The notes under the pieces are model-generated. The model was given only the letters and a program-made list of their open reading frames with translations. It was not told the origin of the DNA and did not search any database. Below, piece after piece: positions 16,045 through 25,458 of a stretch of 64,000 bases of DNA (within the stretch, counting starts at the first letter, position 1; each line of letters opens with the position of its first letter). Position numbers and translations under genes: made by a program. Source of the stretch: a virus; the IMG/VR virus record IMGVR_UViG_3300032323_000630, positions 1 to 64,000 of that record. The stretch is one strand, 5' to 3'.

Positions 16045-16904
16045 TTTATCTCCAACAGTTTATCTGATTGTCTTATTAGACTTTGTTTATTCATAATGTG
16101 AATGTCTAGATTAGTTGCTGCTGCTGCAATATAGTTTGAATCTAAATTCGGAGAAATTAACATCGTTAACTTTCCAGATGTAGAAACATCTACAAGAACA
16201 TCTTTATCTAAAATTGATAGTATCGGTGGGAGTGCGAGAGTAGTATCGGTTTCATAGCCATCTAGGATATGTTTAGCGATACTGAACGCAATATCATTTC
16301 TATATTGTCTATCATCAAATCTAAATAAATCTGAATAATATTCATAGTTTTCTCTAATTTGATCTACTAAATCAAAAAACATTTTTGAATATTCGCTTTT
16401 CGAGAACATTACTGTTGTGGCCCAATATAAGTGAATTCCTGTATCAGAAATATATCTATCATGATACCCTAATCTTTTTTGATCATAGATATCATTTATA
16501 GCTGACGATATTAATACATCTGAATCAACGTCCCAATAATTGTTTAGAGTATCAGAGAAAATTAAAAAATCACTGTCTATTAACAGAGTTCGATCATAAG
16601 GAGTTAATTCATATGCAGAACATCTGTTAGAATTTATAAAAGGAACTAATTTATTTTCAATTCCATCATGCAGGTTTCTTTGATTATCAGTTATCGGTTT
16701 TTCTATTTCAATAATCTTATCAAACAATGTCTTGGCCTTTTGATAGATTTTAGATTCTTTCATCCATTCGATTGTAAACTTATCTGTTATCAACGATACC
16801 GGAACCTGAAGATATTTTGCGGCCAGCTGACCAGAGACTATTGACATTAACGCATAGTCAACATCTCTATTATTATGAGCGAAAATTAATACACCACGTG
16901 TCAT
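16041..16904 (-). CDS. GT8-like glycosyltransferase, paralogue
   Basis: Encodes 287 residues. The core LTPYDRTLLIDSDFLIFSD aligns with LTPFDNTVCLDADMLFLRD of the 15205 gene, with the metal-site pair as DSD in place of DAD. The N-terminus MTRGVLIFAHNNRDVDYALMSIVSGQ and the RFDDRQYRNDIAFSIA segment are shared with a wider phage GT-like family. It overlaps the genes on both sides by 4 nt. Members of such pairs may act on different acceptors or in sequence, which the window cannot settle. Confidence 0.7.
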   Translation of the reverse strand: MTRGVLIFAHNNRDVDYALMSIVSGQLAAKYLQVPVSLITDKFTIEWMKESKIYQKAKTLFDKIIEIEKPITDNQRNLHDGIENKLVPFINSNRCSAYELTPYDRTLLIDSDFLIFSDTLNNYWDVDSDVLISSAINDIYDQKRLGYHDRYISDTGIHLYWATTVMFSKSEYSKMFFDLVDQIRENYEYYSDLFRFDDRQYRNDIAFSIAKHILDGYETDTTLALPPILSILDKDVLVDVSTSGKLTMLISPNLDSNYIAAAATNLDIHIMNKQSLIRQSDKLLEIK

Positions 16905-17251
16905 AGATCTAATATTTTTTCAACACTTCTACTTTTTTTCAAAAGTTCGTATTGTTCATAATATTCTAGTGTAGTAGTGAAATATCTATCAAAAATCTCA
17001 TCTCTAAAAATATTTAGATCTTCGATCATTATTGGATTATTATTAATATCAAGAAGAAGTACACCCGAAATTCTACCTTGATCGATCAGCATCTGAACAA
17101 AGGTAATTAGAGATTGATCGATTTTAAATACGCCGCCGTTATGCCCGTAGGTCAGTTTAGATGCGATCTTTTCTTTGAGTAATTTTTTTTGAATCGCAAA
17201 AGTTTGGCGATAGTTGGCAAATTCTAAAGATTTTTTTAAACGGTCGTCCAT
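16901..17251 (-). CDS. Conserved T4-like phage protein, unknown
   Basis: Encodes 116 residues. The sequence SLEFANYRQTFAIQKKLLKEKIASKLTYGHNGG and TLEYYEQYELLKKSRSVEKIL match a conserved hypothetical that I recognise beside tail-fibre genes in marine T4-like phages. Predicted mainly helical. First gene of the glycan operon, 31 nt behind the late promoter at 17282, with AGGAAA as ribosome site. A possible adapter that couples the cassette to the fibres, but this is a guess. Confidence 0.7.
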   Translation of the reverse strand: MDDRLKKSLEFANYRQTFAIQKKLLKEKIASKLTYGHNGGVFKIDQSLITFVQMLIDQGRISGVLLLDINNNPIMIEDLNIFRDEIFDRYFTTTLEYYEQYELLKKSRSVEKILDL

Positions 17252-17281
17252 GTATTTTTTCCTAACAATATAGTAGCAGTT

Positions 17282-17289
17282 TATTTATT
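17282..17289 (-). promoter_or_regulatory. Late promoter box AATAAATA (minus strand)
   Basis: AATAAATA read on the minus strand, the NATAAATA variant of the T4-type late promoter. It lies 31 nt before the ATG of the 17251 gene in the 61-nt gap between it and the adhesin gene, and drives the whole 11-gene operon down to 7044. So the glycan cassette is likely expressed late, with the tail genes. Confidence 0.7.
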
Positions 17290-17313
17290 TGCTATTATCT
17301 TAGGAAAAATATT

Positions 17314-19356
17314 TTATGGAGTTATTGCACCCACTGTGATTGTTGGTGTTTCTACTGAAAAAGTTCCGGTTCCCGAGGGTCTAAGTGTTCCAGATGCTTC
17401 AAGGGTATTCGCTGACAATGTTATTGTTCCGTCAACTGAATCATAGGCAGCCGCTCCAGGATGTGAATCTAACCATTCCACTAAGAATTCGATAGTATTG
17501 GCTGTTCCTGTGCTGTTATCAGACACTGACGGAGTTCTAGCAGCTATTCTATATATATTTGCAGAATAAGGGCTAGTAGAACTAGCAGTGTAAAAATACT
17601 GAAAAGTACTTGAAAGTCTATAATAATTCTGACCATCATTAGGTTCGGTCACTGGGCTTGGTTTTATTCCACCAAATGCCACTGTGCCAACGCTGTTTAA
17701 TAATGTATTCCAAGATGCATTTTGTTGTGACGCAGCACCTCCGGATATAGAAGAGATAAAACGTATTTCACTGCCGCTGTTAAAAAATGCTCGAGCTTTG
17801 TTTGCTGTTGTAAATGAAACAGTTACAGTGCTTTGGATCTTAGTGGTCCACGATGCGCCATAAACTCCTGGCCACGTCTGCTGTGCATTCCAAAAAACGC
17901 CTGCAGATGGTCCGGTCCTTGTGATTGCCTGACTAGAATGTACGCCAAATCTATTGGCTACTAACACACTGGCAAAAGTTCGATATGACGTGTAAGGAGA
18001 TGTACCGGAATTGGCTTTTACCAATTGACCTTCAACTGCTGTTACCGGAGAAGGCAGTGCCCCGAATTGATGGACCCAAGCGTTGATAATATCATATCTT
18101 AAATTTCCCCACTCGTTCACTGTTACTCTTGTGTTTTCATTTACCTGCGAACTCAATAGTGTTTGACCGTATCCGTAATCAGCTGCACCGACCCCCATTA
18201 CTGAAGCTACATCACTTTGTATCGTGTTGTAATCAACCATCTGTATTTTCTTATCTAAGATAACAGCTGGACCACTGGTGATTGAGCTATCGCCTACCGT
18301 AAAAGTTTTCGAAGCAAATCCATTATTTAAAGATATAACTGCAGTCTCGTTTCCTTCAGTAGTTGAATCTGATGCCATTGTTAATGTAACAGATGCAGTT
18401 CCGGTGATTCCCCCGTCAATGCTTGAAACTGTAAAATTACCAGTGAGTGAAGCTGGGCTAAAATCTGCTGCTGCAACTCCAGTAATTGTATAAGGCAGCA
18501 CTGCGCCGTTAGCAACATTCCTAGTTGATAAAGTTATCGTTATAGGACTGCCTTCTGCCACACCCGGAGCTGAGGTGGTTATTGTAAAGACAGCTTCGTC
18601 ATACTGTAGAATGATTAGCCCGGTGCCGCCTGATCCACCACTTTGAGCAGCTAGAGTAAGATTAGGAGCGGCTGGAGAATTGTTATATGATTCTAACGTA
18701 CCTTTTGAAGTTAGGGTTCCACCTGCACTGCCGCCGCCGCCACCACCGCCGGTATTTGGTGAACCGTTGGCTCCCACGCCCTCGTTTCCGCCTCGGCCAC
18801 CGCCGCCATCGCCGCCGTATGCAGAAATAACAGGACGGGCAGATCCGGCAGAAAAAGTTGGACCACCGCCTCCACCGCCACCACCATAGGAAGTTCCATT
18901 GAATATGTATCCGTTTCCGCCAAATCCACCAGAAGCACCACCGATGCCATTACTGCCGGACCCGGCGCCACCGCCGCCAGTACCACTGGCTGTGCCACCA
19001 GTGTAATTTGTGGTTGTTGATAGGATTAATGACGAGCTTGCACCACCTGTGCCTGATATCCCTCTATCACCGCCAGCTACAGTAGTTGATCCAAATGTAG
19101 TAGTTCCACCGGTAACTCCAGCAGCACCGCTAGATCCTACAGTATATGTTACTGTCCCCCCCGGTGTTACAGAAATTCCCATGACATAACGAACTCTGCC
19201 ACCGCCACCGCCGCCACCGCCGCTAGTAGTTCCATTACCTGTACCGCCACCACCACCGCCACCTACGAGAAATGCGTTTACTAAAAAACAATTAGAAGGC
19301 ACTGTCCAGAGAGATGATGGAACCGTAGAAGTAAGGGTAACTGTTTGTAATGCCAT
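17314..19356 (-). CDS. Glycine-rich adhesin / tail-fibre protein with Calx-beta-like domain
   Basis: Encodes 680 residues in three parts. Residues 1-255 carry many Gly runs (GGGGGGGTG, GGGGGGGG, and so on), the pattern of polyglycine-rich adhesin tips. Residues about 255-365 are a Calx-beta-like beta-sandwich (EGSPITITLSTRN and ASDSTTEGNETAVISL). Residues about 370-680 repeat the domain that forms almost the whole of the neighbouring 313-residue gene. This is the layout of a receptor-binding protein at the end of a fibre. Ribosome site GGAAG before the ATG. The Gly-rich part also yields a false Pro/Gly-rich frame on the opposite strand. Confidence 0.75.
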   Translation of the reverse strand: MALQTVTLTSTVPSSLWTVPSNCFLVNAFLVGGGGGGGTGNGTTSGGGGGGGGRVRYVMGISVTPGGTVTYTVGSSGAAGVTGGTTTFGSTTVAGGDRGISGTGGASSSLILSTTTNYTGGTASGTGGGGAGSGSNGIGGASGGFGGNGYIFNGTSYGGGGGGGGPTFSAGSARPVISAYGGDGGGGRGGNEGVGANGSPNTGGGGGGGSAGGTLTSKGTLESYNNSPAAPNLTLAAQSGGSGGTGLIILQYDEAVFTITTSAPGVAEGSPITITLSTRNVANGAVLPYTITGVAAADFSPASLTGNFTVSSIDGGITGTASVTLTMASDSTTEGNETAVISLNNGFASKTFTVGDSSITSGPAVILDKKIQMVDYNTIQSDVASVMGVGAADYGYGQTLLSSQVNENTRVTVNEWGNLRYDIINAWVHQFGALPSPVTAVEGQLVKANSGTSPYTSYRTFASVLVANRFGVHSSQAITRTGPSAGVFWNAQQTWPGVYGASWTTKIQSTVTVSFTTANKARAFFNSGSEIRFISSISGGAASQQNASWNTLLNSVGTVAFGGIKPSPVTEPNDGQNYYRLSSTFQYFYTASSTSPYSANIYRIAARTPSVSDNSTGTANTIEFLVEWLDSHPGAAAYDSVDGTITLSANTLEASGTLRPSGTGTFSVETPTITVGAITP

Positions 19357-19395
19357 ATCGTAATTATCTTCCTTTTGTCGTGCTATTTAACATCA

Positions 19396-20337
19396 TTAAG
19401 TAGCAGATATAGCAGATATTGAATATGTTGGGCTGGTAATTGCAAATGACCCGCTAGGTATCAAAGATCCTGCTGCTTTAAATTCTTGAACTGTAAGACT
19501 CAATGTGCCATCTACAGTATCTCCTGGCGGATCAATGTGTGGATCTAAATAGTCGTCTTTCCAAGTAATTCTAAATGTTACTACACTAGCTGTGCCATTT
19601 GTGTTAGTTGGGTCTGTACAATTACATAGTGCTTCTATTCTGTAAAAATTTGAAGAATACGGAGTAGTCGAAGACAATGTATACCATTGTTGATAGGATG
19701 TAGTCAGATTATAAAAATTAACAAGGGCGGGAGTCTGTGCACCAAAATTTACAGTACCTACTGAAGTACTTAATAAATTTGACCATGCATTGTTCTGTGA
19801 TGTAGATGCGCCACCTGTTCGTGAACTGGTAAATCTTATCTTACCACCGCTGTTGAAAAAATATCTAGCTTCATTAGCTGTAGAAAATGTCACTGTGAGA
19901 GTGCATTGACTCTGTGTACTCCAAGATCCGGTTCTAGATATAACACCAGGAGAAGTTTCACCTGTCATTGATGCAATTGACAATATAGATTGCCCTGCAC
20001 CGATATTGAATCTATTAAGTATTGCTTGTTCTGCTAGGAAGTCATAGTTGGTATTGGCATATCCGGCACCGTAACCAATAACATCACCACTTGACACTGT
20101 TACTACAGGTGGTGTAGTGCCCTCTTGATGTACTAAGGTGTTAACTAAATCATAACGCAACAGATCCCATTGCATTTTAGTTATATTATTGCCGGCAAAT
20201 AATGCAGTACTAGATGTAGGTTGACCGTAACCCTGTTGTCCGGAGCCAGTGCCAAGTATGGCTATGATTTTATTTCGTATGGCATTATAGTCCGTAGCCG
20301 CTATTCTTTGTGGGCTTTGTGTGTCAAACTTAGGCAT
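19396..20337 (-). CDS. Structural/adhesin protein, paralogue of the C-terminal part of the 680-residue gene
   Basis: Encodes 313 residues. From TDYNAIRNKIIAILGTGSGQQGYGQ through LVHQEGTTPP to NEARYFFNSGGKIRFTSS it aligns along its length with residues 370-680 of the neighbouring adhesin (VDYNTIQSDVASVMGVG, LRYDIINAWVHQFG, NKARAFFNSGSEIRFISS). Both lie in a beta-rich register. Probably a virion protein of the fibre tip or its base. Stop and start are only 3 nt from the next gene on the same strand. Confidence 0.75.
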   Translation of the reverse strand: MPKFDTQSPQRIAATDYNAIRNKIIAILGTGSGQQGYGQPTSSTALFAGNNITKMQWDLLRYDLVNTLVHQEGTTPPVVTVSSGDVIGYGAGYANTNYDFLAEQAILNRFNIGAGQSILSIASMTGETSPGVISRTGSWSTQSQCTLTVTFSTANEARYFFNSGGKIRFTSSRTGGASTSQNNAWSNLLSTSVGTVNFGAQTPALVNFYNLTTSYQQWYTLSSTTPYSSNFYRIEALCNCTDPTNTNGTASVVTFRITWKDDYLDPHIDPPGDTVDGTLSLTVQEFKAAGSLIPSGSFAITSPTYSISAISAT

Positions 20338-20340
20338 TTT

Positions 20341-22116
20341 TTACAGCACCACTGCTTCGATTAATTTAACTTCAGCATCATTGCTGGACTCTAATGCTAT
20401 AGCAAAGACATCTAACCGATCAGCTGCAACTTGAGCACATCCCCAATCTCCAGCAACTAGTCTGTCTCCTTTTTTAACTGCACCATTTACTTTAACAGGT
20501 ACACGTCCTTTTAAGGCAATATAAGTACCGCCTTCTAAATCTTTGTTCATCATAAATGCCGGATTAGCACTTACTACACCTATGGCTAACTCGCCATAAC
20601 TAGATGCTGTAACTTCTGCTGCGCCACCGACTACAACTACTGTGCCAACTTCGTACTCTTGATCTGCTAGATATTTTTCAGCTAGGTCAGCATAACGAGC
20701 TGCCGTGGCTGTACCTTGGAATAGACTAGCATATATGTCACCGCTTGCATCTCTAGCTGCGATCGTATTAGCTGTAGCTGTGGTTGCAGATGATCTATAT
20801 GTTGCACCGACTAATAATTGATCAGCCTTGTCTGTTGTTCCCGAGAATCTCACAGCAGTGATATTACCAGACGCATCTCTAATTGCAACTGTATTAGCTG
20901 TGGCTGTAATCGCTGGAAGTTTAGAATCTAAGGCTGTGGCATTTGATGCTGTTCCTGTAACGTTACCTAAAACGTTACCTGTTAACGTTCCTTGTAAATT
21001 AGCAGCACTGTATCCAATTTGTTTAGTTGTAGCATTGATTAATACTGTGGAATCAGTTCCGACAACGTTTCCTGTAAGCGTTCCAGTAAATGCCTTGGTA
21101 CTAGCATTATAGGCAGTAGTTGAATCATTGGCTAATATATTGCTGTTGATCGATGCAGCATAAACTGTGGCCCACTTGTTCAATGAAGACCCTAGGTTAT
21201 AAACATTTGTTACACCAGGAACGATTCCGGTTCTATCAAATACAGCAACATCACGCTCATCAGTGGTGTCTGTTACTGTGATTCTCATTGTGATTTCGTT
21301 ACCTAAACGATTTTCAATGATTACTTCATCGGAATTTTCAACACGAATACGGAGATCGTTACCGTCACCCAGATTGAATCCTGGATCCTTAAATGCTATT
21401 TCACTGTCAAAAATAACACTACCTTTTTGTATATAATCTGAAGCAAGAACACCGCCTAATCTTAGAGCATTTGATGCGGTTCCCCAATATAAGTAGTCGC
21501 CTTGGCTCACACCCGACGTATTAGTAGATGCTAAAGTAATACCTTTCTTAATGACATTTGGACTGGTAAATCCGGAAATTGGATTTACTGTAGTGCTTAG
21601 ATTAAATGCCGGATCATTATTGATAATAGCTACACAATTTCCAGCTGCTAAAAGTTTGAGAATAGTATGACTATTATTAAGATCATCTTTGACTACCTGA
21701 GCTACTACTGAACTAGTACCTAAATCGGGACTAGCTTCAGGGCCTACCAAGATAAATTGTGTGCCATCGTAGGTATAAAGCTGTTTAGCTGTAGAATCCC
21801 ACCAAAACTCACCCACTGACAGTCCGCTAGGAGCAGTTATGCTGACTTCTGCACCGCCTGCAACTTTGTATTGGGCACCGTTATAAAATTTTAATCTTTT
21901 ATTGGCGCTGTCATACCAAATCTGACCCAATATTGATTTAGGCGGTTGAGTGGTATTTGCAAAATTTTCTAATAAATGTAGGAAATTTTCATTCTGTACT
22001 TCACCGTATCCTGCGTAGTTTTTACCTACAAAACGCAGATCGGTGGTGCTATCGATTGTTCCGTCTTCTACAGAAGTTAAAAATGTCCCGTTAAACTTGT
22101 CTACTTGGTATGCCAT
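20341..22116 (-). CDS. Tail-fibre protein with C-terminal ADLAEKY-type domain
   Basis: Encodes 591 residues. The N-terminus (MAYQVDKFNGTFLTSVEDGTI, GKNYAGYGEVQNENFLHLLENFANTTQP, GQIWYDSANKRLK) is shared with three other fibre genes here. The middle repeats beta strands with short TLTGNV units (GTLTGNVVGTDSTV, GTLTGNVLGNVTG). The C-terminus has YADLAEKYLADQEYEVGTVVVVGG and a region typical of phage fibre autoproteolytic/capping domains. The first gene behind the late promoter at 22141. Binds the host surface late in tail assembly. Confidence 0.75.
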   Translation of the reverse strand: MAYQVDKFNGTFLTSVEDGTIDSTTDLRFVGKNYAGYGEVQNENFLHLLENFANTTQPPKSILGQIWYDSANKRLKFYNGAQYKVAGGAEVSITAPSGLSVGEFWWDSTAKQLYTYDGTQFILVGPEASPDLGTSSVVAQVVKDDLNNSHTILKLLAAGNCVAIINNDPAFNLSTTVNPISGFTSPNVIKKGITLASTNTSGVSQGDYLYWGTASNALRLGGVLASDYIQKGSVIFDSEIAFKDPGFNLGDGNDLRIRVENSDEVIIENRLGNEITMRITVTDTTDERDVAVFDRTGIVPGVTNVYNLGSSLNKWATVYAASINSNILANDSTTAYNASTKAFTGTLTGNVVGTDSTVLINATTKQIGYSAANLQGTLTGNVLGNVTGTASNATALDSKLPAITATANTVAIRDASGNITAVRFSGTTDKADQLLVGATYRSSATTATANTIAARDASGDIYASLFQGTATAARYADLAEKYLADQEYEVGTVVVVGGAAEVTASSYGELAIGVVSANPAFMMNKDLEGGTYIALKGRVPVKVNGAVKKGDRLVAGDWGCAQVAADRLDVFAIALESSNDAEVKLIEAVVL

Positions 22117-22140
22117 GCTTGTTAGCCCCTAATGATAATA

Positions 22141-22148
22141 TATTTATT
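22141..22148 (-). promoter_or_regulatory. Late promoter box AATAAATA (minus strand)
   Basis: AATAAATA on the minus strand in the 43-nt gap after the gene at 22160. The leader to the ATG at 22116 is 25 nt and contains AGGGG as ribosome site. Drives the downstream fibre and adhesin genes 20341, 19396 and 17314. Confidence 0.7.
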
Positions 22149-22159
22149 AGTATTTGTTA

Positions 22160-22597
22160 CTATCCCACGCTGACGTCTGGCTTAGGCCAAAAGGCATAGA
22201 TATCCGGATTGTCTTTATACACCTGTTTAGCAGAGGAATGATTTTCTACTTTTTGTTTGATAAAATCACGCATTTCTACGAATTCAGGTGTTAACGGAAT
22301 TCCTGCTTTTTCTATGCAGTCGGCAATGATGTTTAATTGTGCATGTACAGGATAGTTAATTAAAATTTCCTTGTTAACTACTGTATCGATGGCAATTTCA
22401 TCGATTAATGGTAATTCGTGTTTATCGACAACTCGTCCTGTGGCATAATCGCCCCAATAGTATTCTTCTGCGCCTATTTCTAAAACTTTATGTTTTATCG
22501 AAGAAGCTGTTAGATTAGCTGCAAACGCAGCAGTATACTCTACTACGGATATTGGGTTTGCACCGTCGTTACTAAAAATTATAATTTTTTGTGTCAT
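22160..22597 (-). CDS. Small tail-associated protein, unknown
   Basis: Encodes 145 residues from the ATG at 22597, which overlaps the preceding stop (ATGA) and follows GGGGGA; a longer frame adds five residues and is not favoured. MTQKIIIFSNDGANPISVVEYTAAF and the acidic-basic helical body suggest a small soluble protein. It sits between a fibre gene and a 2-oxoglutarate/iron oxygenase-like gene, a position often held by fibre chaperones. No domain recognised. Confidence 0.6.
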   Translation of the reverse strand: MTQKIIIFSNDGANPISVVEYTAAFAANLTASSIKHKVLEIGAEEYYWGDYATGRVVDKHELPLIDEIAIDTVVNKEILINYPVHAQLNIIADCIEKAGIPLTPEFVEMRDFIKQKVENHSSAKQVYKDNPDIYAFWPKPDVSVG

Positions 22598-23091
22598 AAT
22601 ATTTTCCCCCAAGTTAATACAAGACTATACTTTGGGTTTTCATCCTGTTCAATTTTTGTTACTTCGTGTTCTAAATTTATTGGCATCTCAAGCAGCATGC
22701 CTGGTTTTTCTTCTACTAAATGTTGTTCGCCTGTCTTATCATACCATGCGAAATGCGGACGATCGGATCTTAAAAAGATTAACTTAAATTTCCAATACCC
22801 TCCGGCACTGTCTTTATGCCTTAATAGATAATCACCGGGCTCATATCTATTAATTACAAAACTATCACAGCTACGATCTCCTGCAGGAAGTGATTCATAC
22901 ACAAGATCTTTTAATTCATCGGGCATGTTCCATCGAAACATACTTTTCATCTGGCTATCACCGTAGTTTGTAGAAAAATTATATTCCTCGCCAGTTTTTC
23001 TTAAATGGAATTTATCTTGATGTTGTTCTACTAATTCAATAATAGCATCAACATTCTTACAGTAATCCTCCACATAAGATACTGCCATCAT
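22594..23091 (-). CDS. 2-oxoglutarate/Fe(II)-oxygenase-like protein
   Basis: Encodes 165 residues from 23091 (ATGA overlap; ribosome site GGAG). The double-stranded beta-helix markers are the HxD pair in RYEPGDYLLRHKDSAGG, the distal histidine in LEHEVTKIEQ, and the 2-oxoglutarate anchor region PKYSLVLTW, where the usual Arg is Lys. These enzymes use iron and 2-oxoglutarate to hydroxylate proteins or small molecules. Set between fibre genes, the obvious targets would be fibre proteins (for example prolyl or lysyl side chains). The Lys at the anchor is unusual and activity is not certain. Confidence 0.65.
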   Translation of the reverse strand: MMAVSYVEDYCKNVDAIIELVEQHQDKFHLRKTGEEYNFSTNYGDSQMKSMFRWNMPDELKDLVYESLPAGDRSCDSFVINRYEPGDYLLRHKDSAGGYWKFKLIFLRSDRPHFAWYDKTGEQHLVEEKPGMLLEMPINLEHEVTKIEQDENPKYSLVLTWGKIL

Positions 23092-25442
23092 ACATAACTC
23101 CAAACGCCTGTGTAATTCCAGGTAGTGCCGTTTGATGAATACACTAATTTAAATCCTGTAGAACTATTGTATAATGTTGTCGTAGCACCAACACTTAATG
23201 ATCCCCATGCATAGGCATTAATCCATCTGCCGCCTGATACTGATGTATTGGTAGCTGCATATATCACGTTAATGATAAAATCAAATGTTGTTCCTACTGT
23301 TACTGAGTTAGCTGGTAGGTATGCATTGATTAAATCTGCATATTGCGCACTCGGTGATGTTAGATTAGGTTGCGGATCACTGATGGCTAATTTGTTTGGA
23401 ATCTTAGATAACATATTATCTACGTATGCTGTGGTAGCTATTCGTGTGCTGTTATCAAATGCTGTGCGTGTTGTAGAAAATTGAGCATTTACCGCTGTGG
23501 TATTCAATACGTTAGTTGCAGCATTATATGTTAAATTAGTATCTACCTTAGCAGGAAGAGAACCAGTAGATGCAGTAACAAATGTTACATACCCTGTGGT
23601 TGTTACATTGTCAGCGGTCACTCCAATGTTAGTGGCATTAGTAGCAGCTGATGCCGTACCTGTTAAGTTAGCTGTGATCGTACCTGCTGCGAAATTTCCA
23701 CTAACATCACGTACCACTACTTTGCTGGCTGTGTTTGTAGACACTGCATCAACATAGATTGTAACAGGAACTGAACTTGACCCATCATAGGTCGCTATCG
23801 GTGCATCGGTTATTGTATTTTTTAATGCAAGATGTGTTCCAGGAGTTAATCCTTCAAATGTTGGATTTGCCCATACTAATGTATTCCCTGCGGCTGCTTT
23901 TAAAATTTGTCCAGGTGTTCCTACTGCTAACATTCCTGTTGTTGATACTGCTGTTTGATAAGGAATAGCACCGGCTCCCCCACCCACAACATTCGTTGCA
24001 CGAGTAGCTAATGTAGCTGTATCTGCATTGCCAATTAAATTATTAGCATATATGTTGTTCCATTCGGCCGCAGGATGCCCTAGATTAGTTACACCTTCTG
24101 TGTCTGGAATAAATGCAGGTGCATTTGATCCCCCCAATGCCAATGATTCTGATGCTGGAATAAAACTTAAATCTGTAACGGCACCTGGCTGACTAGTATC
24201 TGCAATATCAAAATTAATTTTTTTATTAGTTGCTGTTACTCGAATAGTAGGAGTCGCACCATCTATTAACATTTTAAATTGACTGCCGACATTAATTCCG
24301 GCATCAGCTACGTTGAGATTAGTTAATAATCCCACAGTACTTAAATTAGATTCAGCTACGGATGGGTTGATAAACGTACCTGTTAGAGTCTGTGCGCTAG
24401 CTGGAACCGTAACGTTAGCAGTACCATCAAATAGCACACCGTTGATTGTTCTGGCTGCAACTAATTTTGTTGCTGAAAATGCATTGCCGCTGAGTGTTGG
24501 TCCAATGAATTCGTTAGCGACAATTCTGTTGAATGTACTAGTACCTGAAGCGGCTGTAACATTACCTGTTACTGCTCCAACTAGATCAGCAGTTATAGTA
24601 CCTGCAGCAAATCCGCCTGAACTATTTCTTACAACAACTTTTCCAATTATATTAGATGAAGTGGCATCTACTGCCCATGTTATTTCACCGGATCCATCAA
24701 AATCCGATCCTGTTAGATAATCACCCTTAACCAATTTATTGGTAGTGCTGGATTTAACAGTGATATTAGATCCGCCATTAAATGACACACCATTAATAGT
24801 TCTTGGATTTTCTAGGAATGTAGCACTAGTGGCATTTCCAACCAGACTGCCTTTGACCTTTCTTAAACTTGAAAGAGTGATCCCTGTTTCGAGATCTAAA
24901 AATCCTTCAACTGCATTTGATGCAGCGATAGTAAATGCTATTGAAGAACAGATAGCGATCACAATGCCGTTTACAGTTAATAAAATTACTGGTCTAGAAG
25001 TACCGGTAGTATCTAATAAAGAAGTGCTTCTAGCTCGTGTGGTTCCAAATCCAGCTACAGCTTCTGGCCCAATAAATGCCCATCCTGCTGCGGTCCAAAC
25101 ATGTAGGGTGTTATCTGTGGTTCTTAACCATAGCTGTCCCACTGATGGTCCTTCTGGAGCTGTTATGGATAATACTGCTGCTCCTACGATGGCCCATTTT
25201 GTGCCATCATAGACATGTAATAAGTTACTTGTAGAATTAAACCAAGTTTGACCTTTTAATGGTCTTGCTGGTGGCGCAGTGTTGGCAAAATTTTCTAATA
25301 GGAAAACAAAATTTTCATTTTGTGTTTCACCGTATCCAACATAATTTCTGCCAACTAATCCTAGACTGGTAGAAGTATTGATGGTACCGTCTTCTAGAAC
25401 TATTAGTTCTGTACCATTAAATTTGTTTATCGTATATGCCAT
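23088..25442 (-). CDS. Tail-fibre protein, paralogue
   Basis: Encodes 784 residues. Shares the N-terminal module (MAYTINKFNGTELIVLEDG, GRNYVGYGETQNENFVFLLENFANT, LKGQTWFNST) with the three other fibre genes. The middle is rich in repeated NATSATF- or TLTGT-like short strands typical of fibre shafts. The C-terminus (LPANSVTVGTTFDFIINVIYAAT onward) differs from the other three, so it may carry its own receptor specificity. Overlaps the oxygenase gene by 4 nt. Possibly part of a set of alternative or hetero-oligomeric fibres. Confidence 0.75.
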   Translation of the reverse strand: MAYTINKFNGTELIVLEDGTINTSTSLGLVGRNYVGYGETQNENFVFLLENFANTAPPARPLKGQTWFNSTSNLLHVYDGTKWAIVGAAVLSITAPEGPSVGQLWLRTTDNTLHVWTAAGWAFIGPEAVAGFGTTRARSTSLLDTTGTSRPVILLTVNGIVIAICSSIAFTIAASNAVEGFLDLETGITLSSLRKVKGSLVGNATSATFLENPRTINGVSFNGGSNITVKSSTTNKLVKGDYLTGSDFDGSGEITWAVDATSSNIIGKVVVRNSSGGFAAGTITADLVGAVTGNVTAASGTSTFNRIVANEFIGPTLSGNAFSATKLVAARTINGVLFDGTANVTVPASAQTLTGTFINPSVAESNLSTVGLLTNLNVADAGINVGSQFKMLIDGATPTIRVTATNKKINFDIADTSQPGAVTDLSFIPASESLALGGSNAPAFIPDTEGVTNLGHPAAEWNNIYANNLIGNADTATLATRATNVVGGGAGAIPYQTAVSTTGMLAVGTPGQILKAAAGNTLVWANPTFEGLTPGTHLALKNTITDAPIATYDGSSSVPVTIYVDAVSTNTASKVVVRDVSGNFAAGTITANLTGTASAATNATNIGVTADNVTTTGYVTFVTASTGSLPAKVDTNLTYNAATNVLNTTAVNAQFSTTRTAFDNSTRIATTAYVDNMLSKIPNKLAISDPQPNLTSPSAQYADLINAYLPANSVTVGTTFDFIINVIYAATNTSVSGGRWINAYAWGSLSVGATTTLYNSSTGFKLVYSSNGTTWNYTGVWSYV

Positions 25443-25458
25443 TTATTCGCCCCTGGTC

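Noticed and set aside
18680-18998. Proline-rich and other frames opposite the Gly-rich adhesin
   Set aside because: They mirror poly-Gly codons of the real gene; no start signal or independent support.
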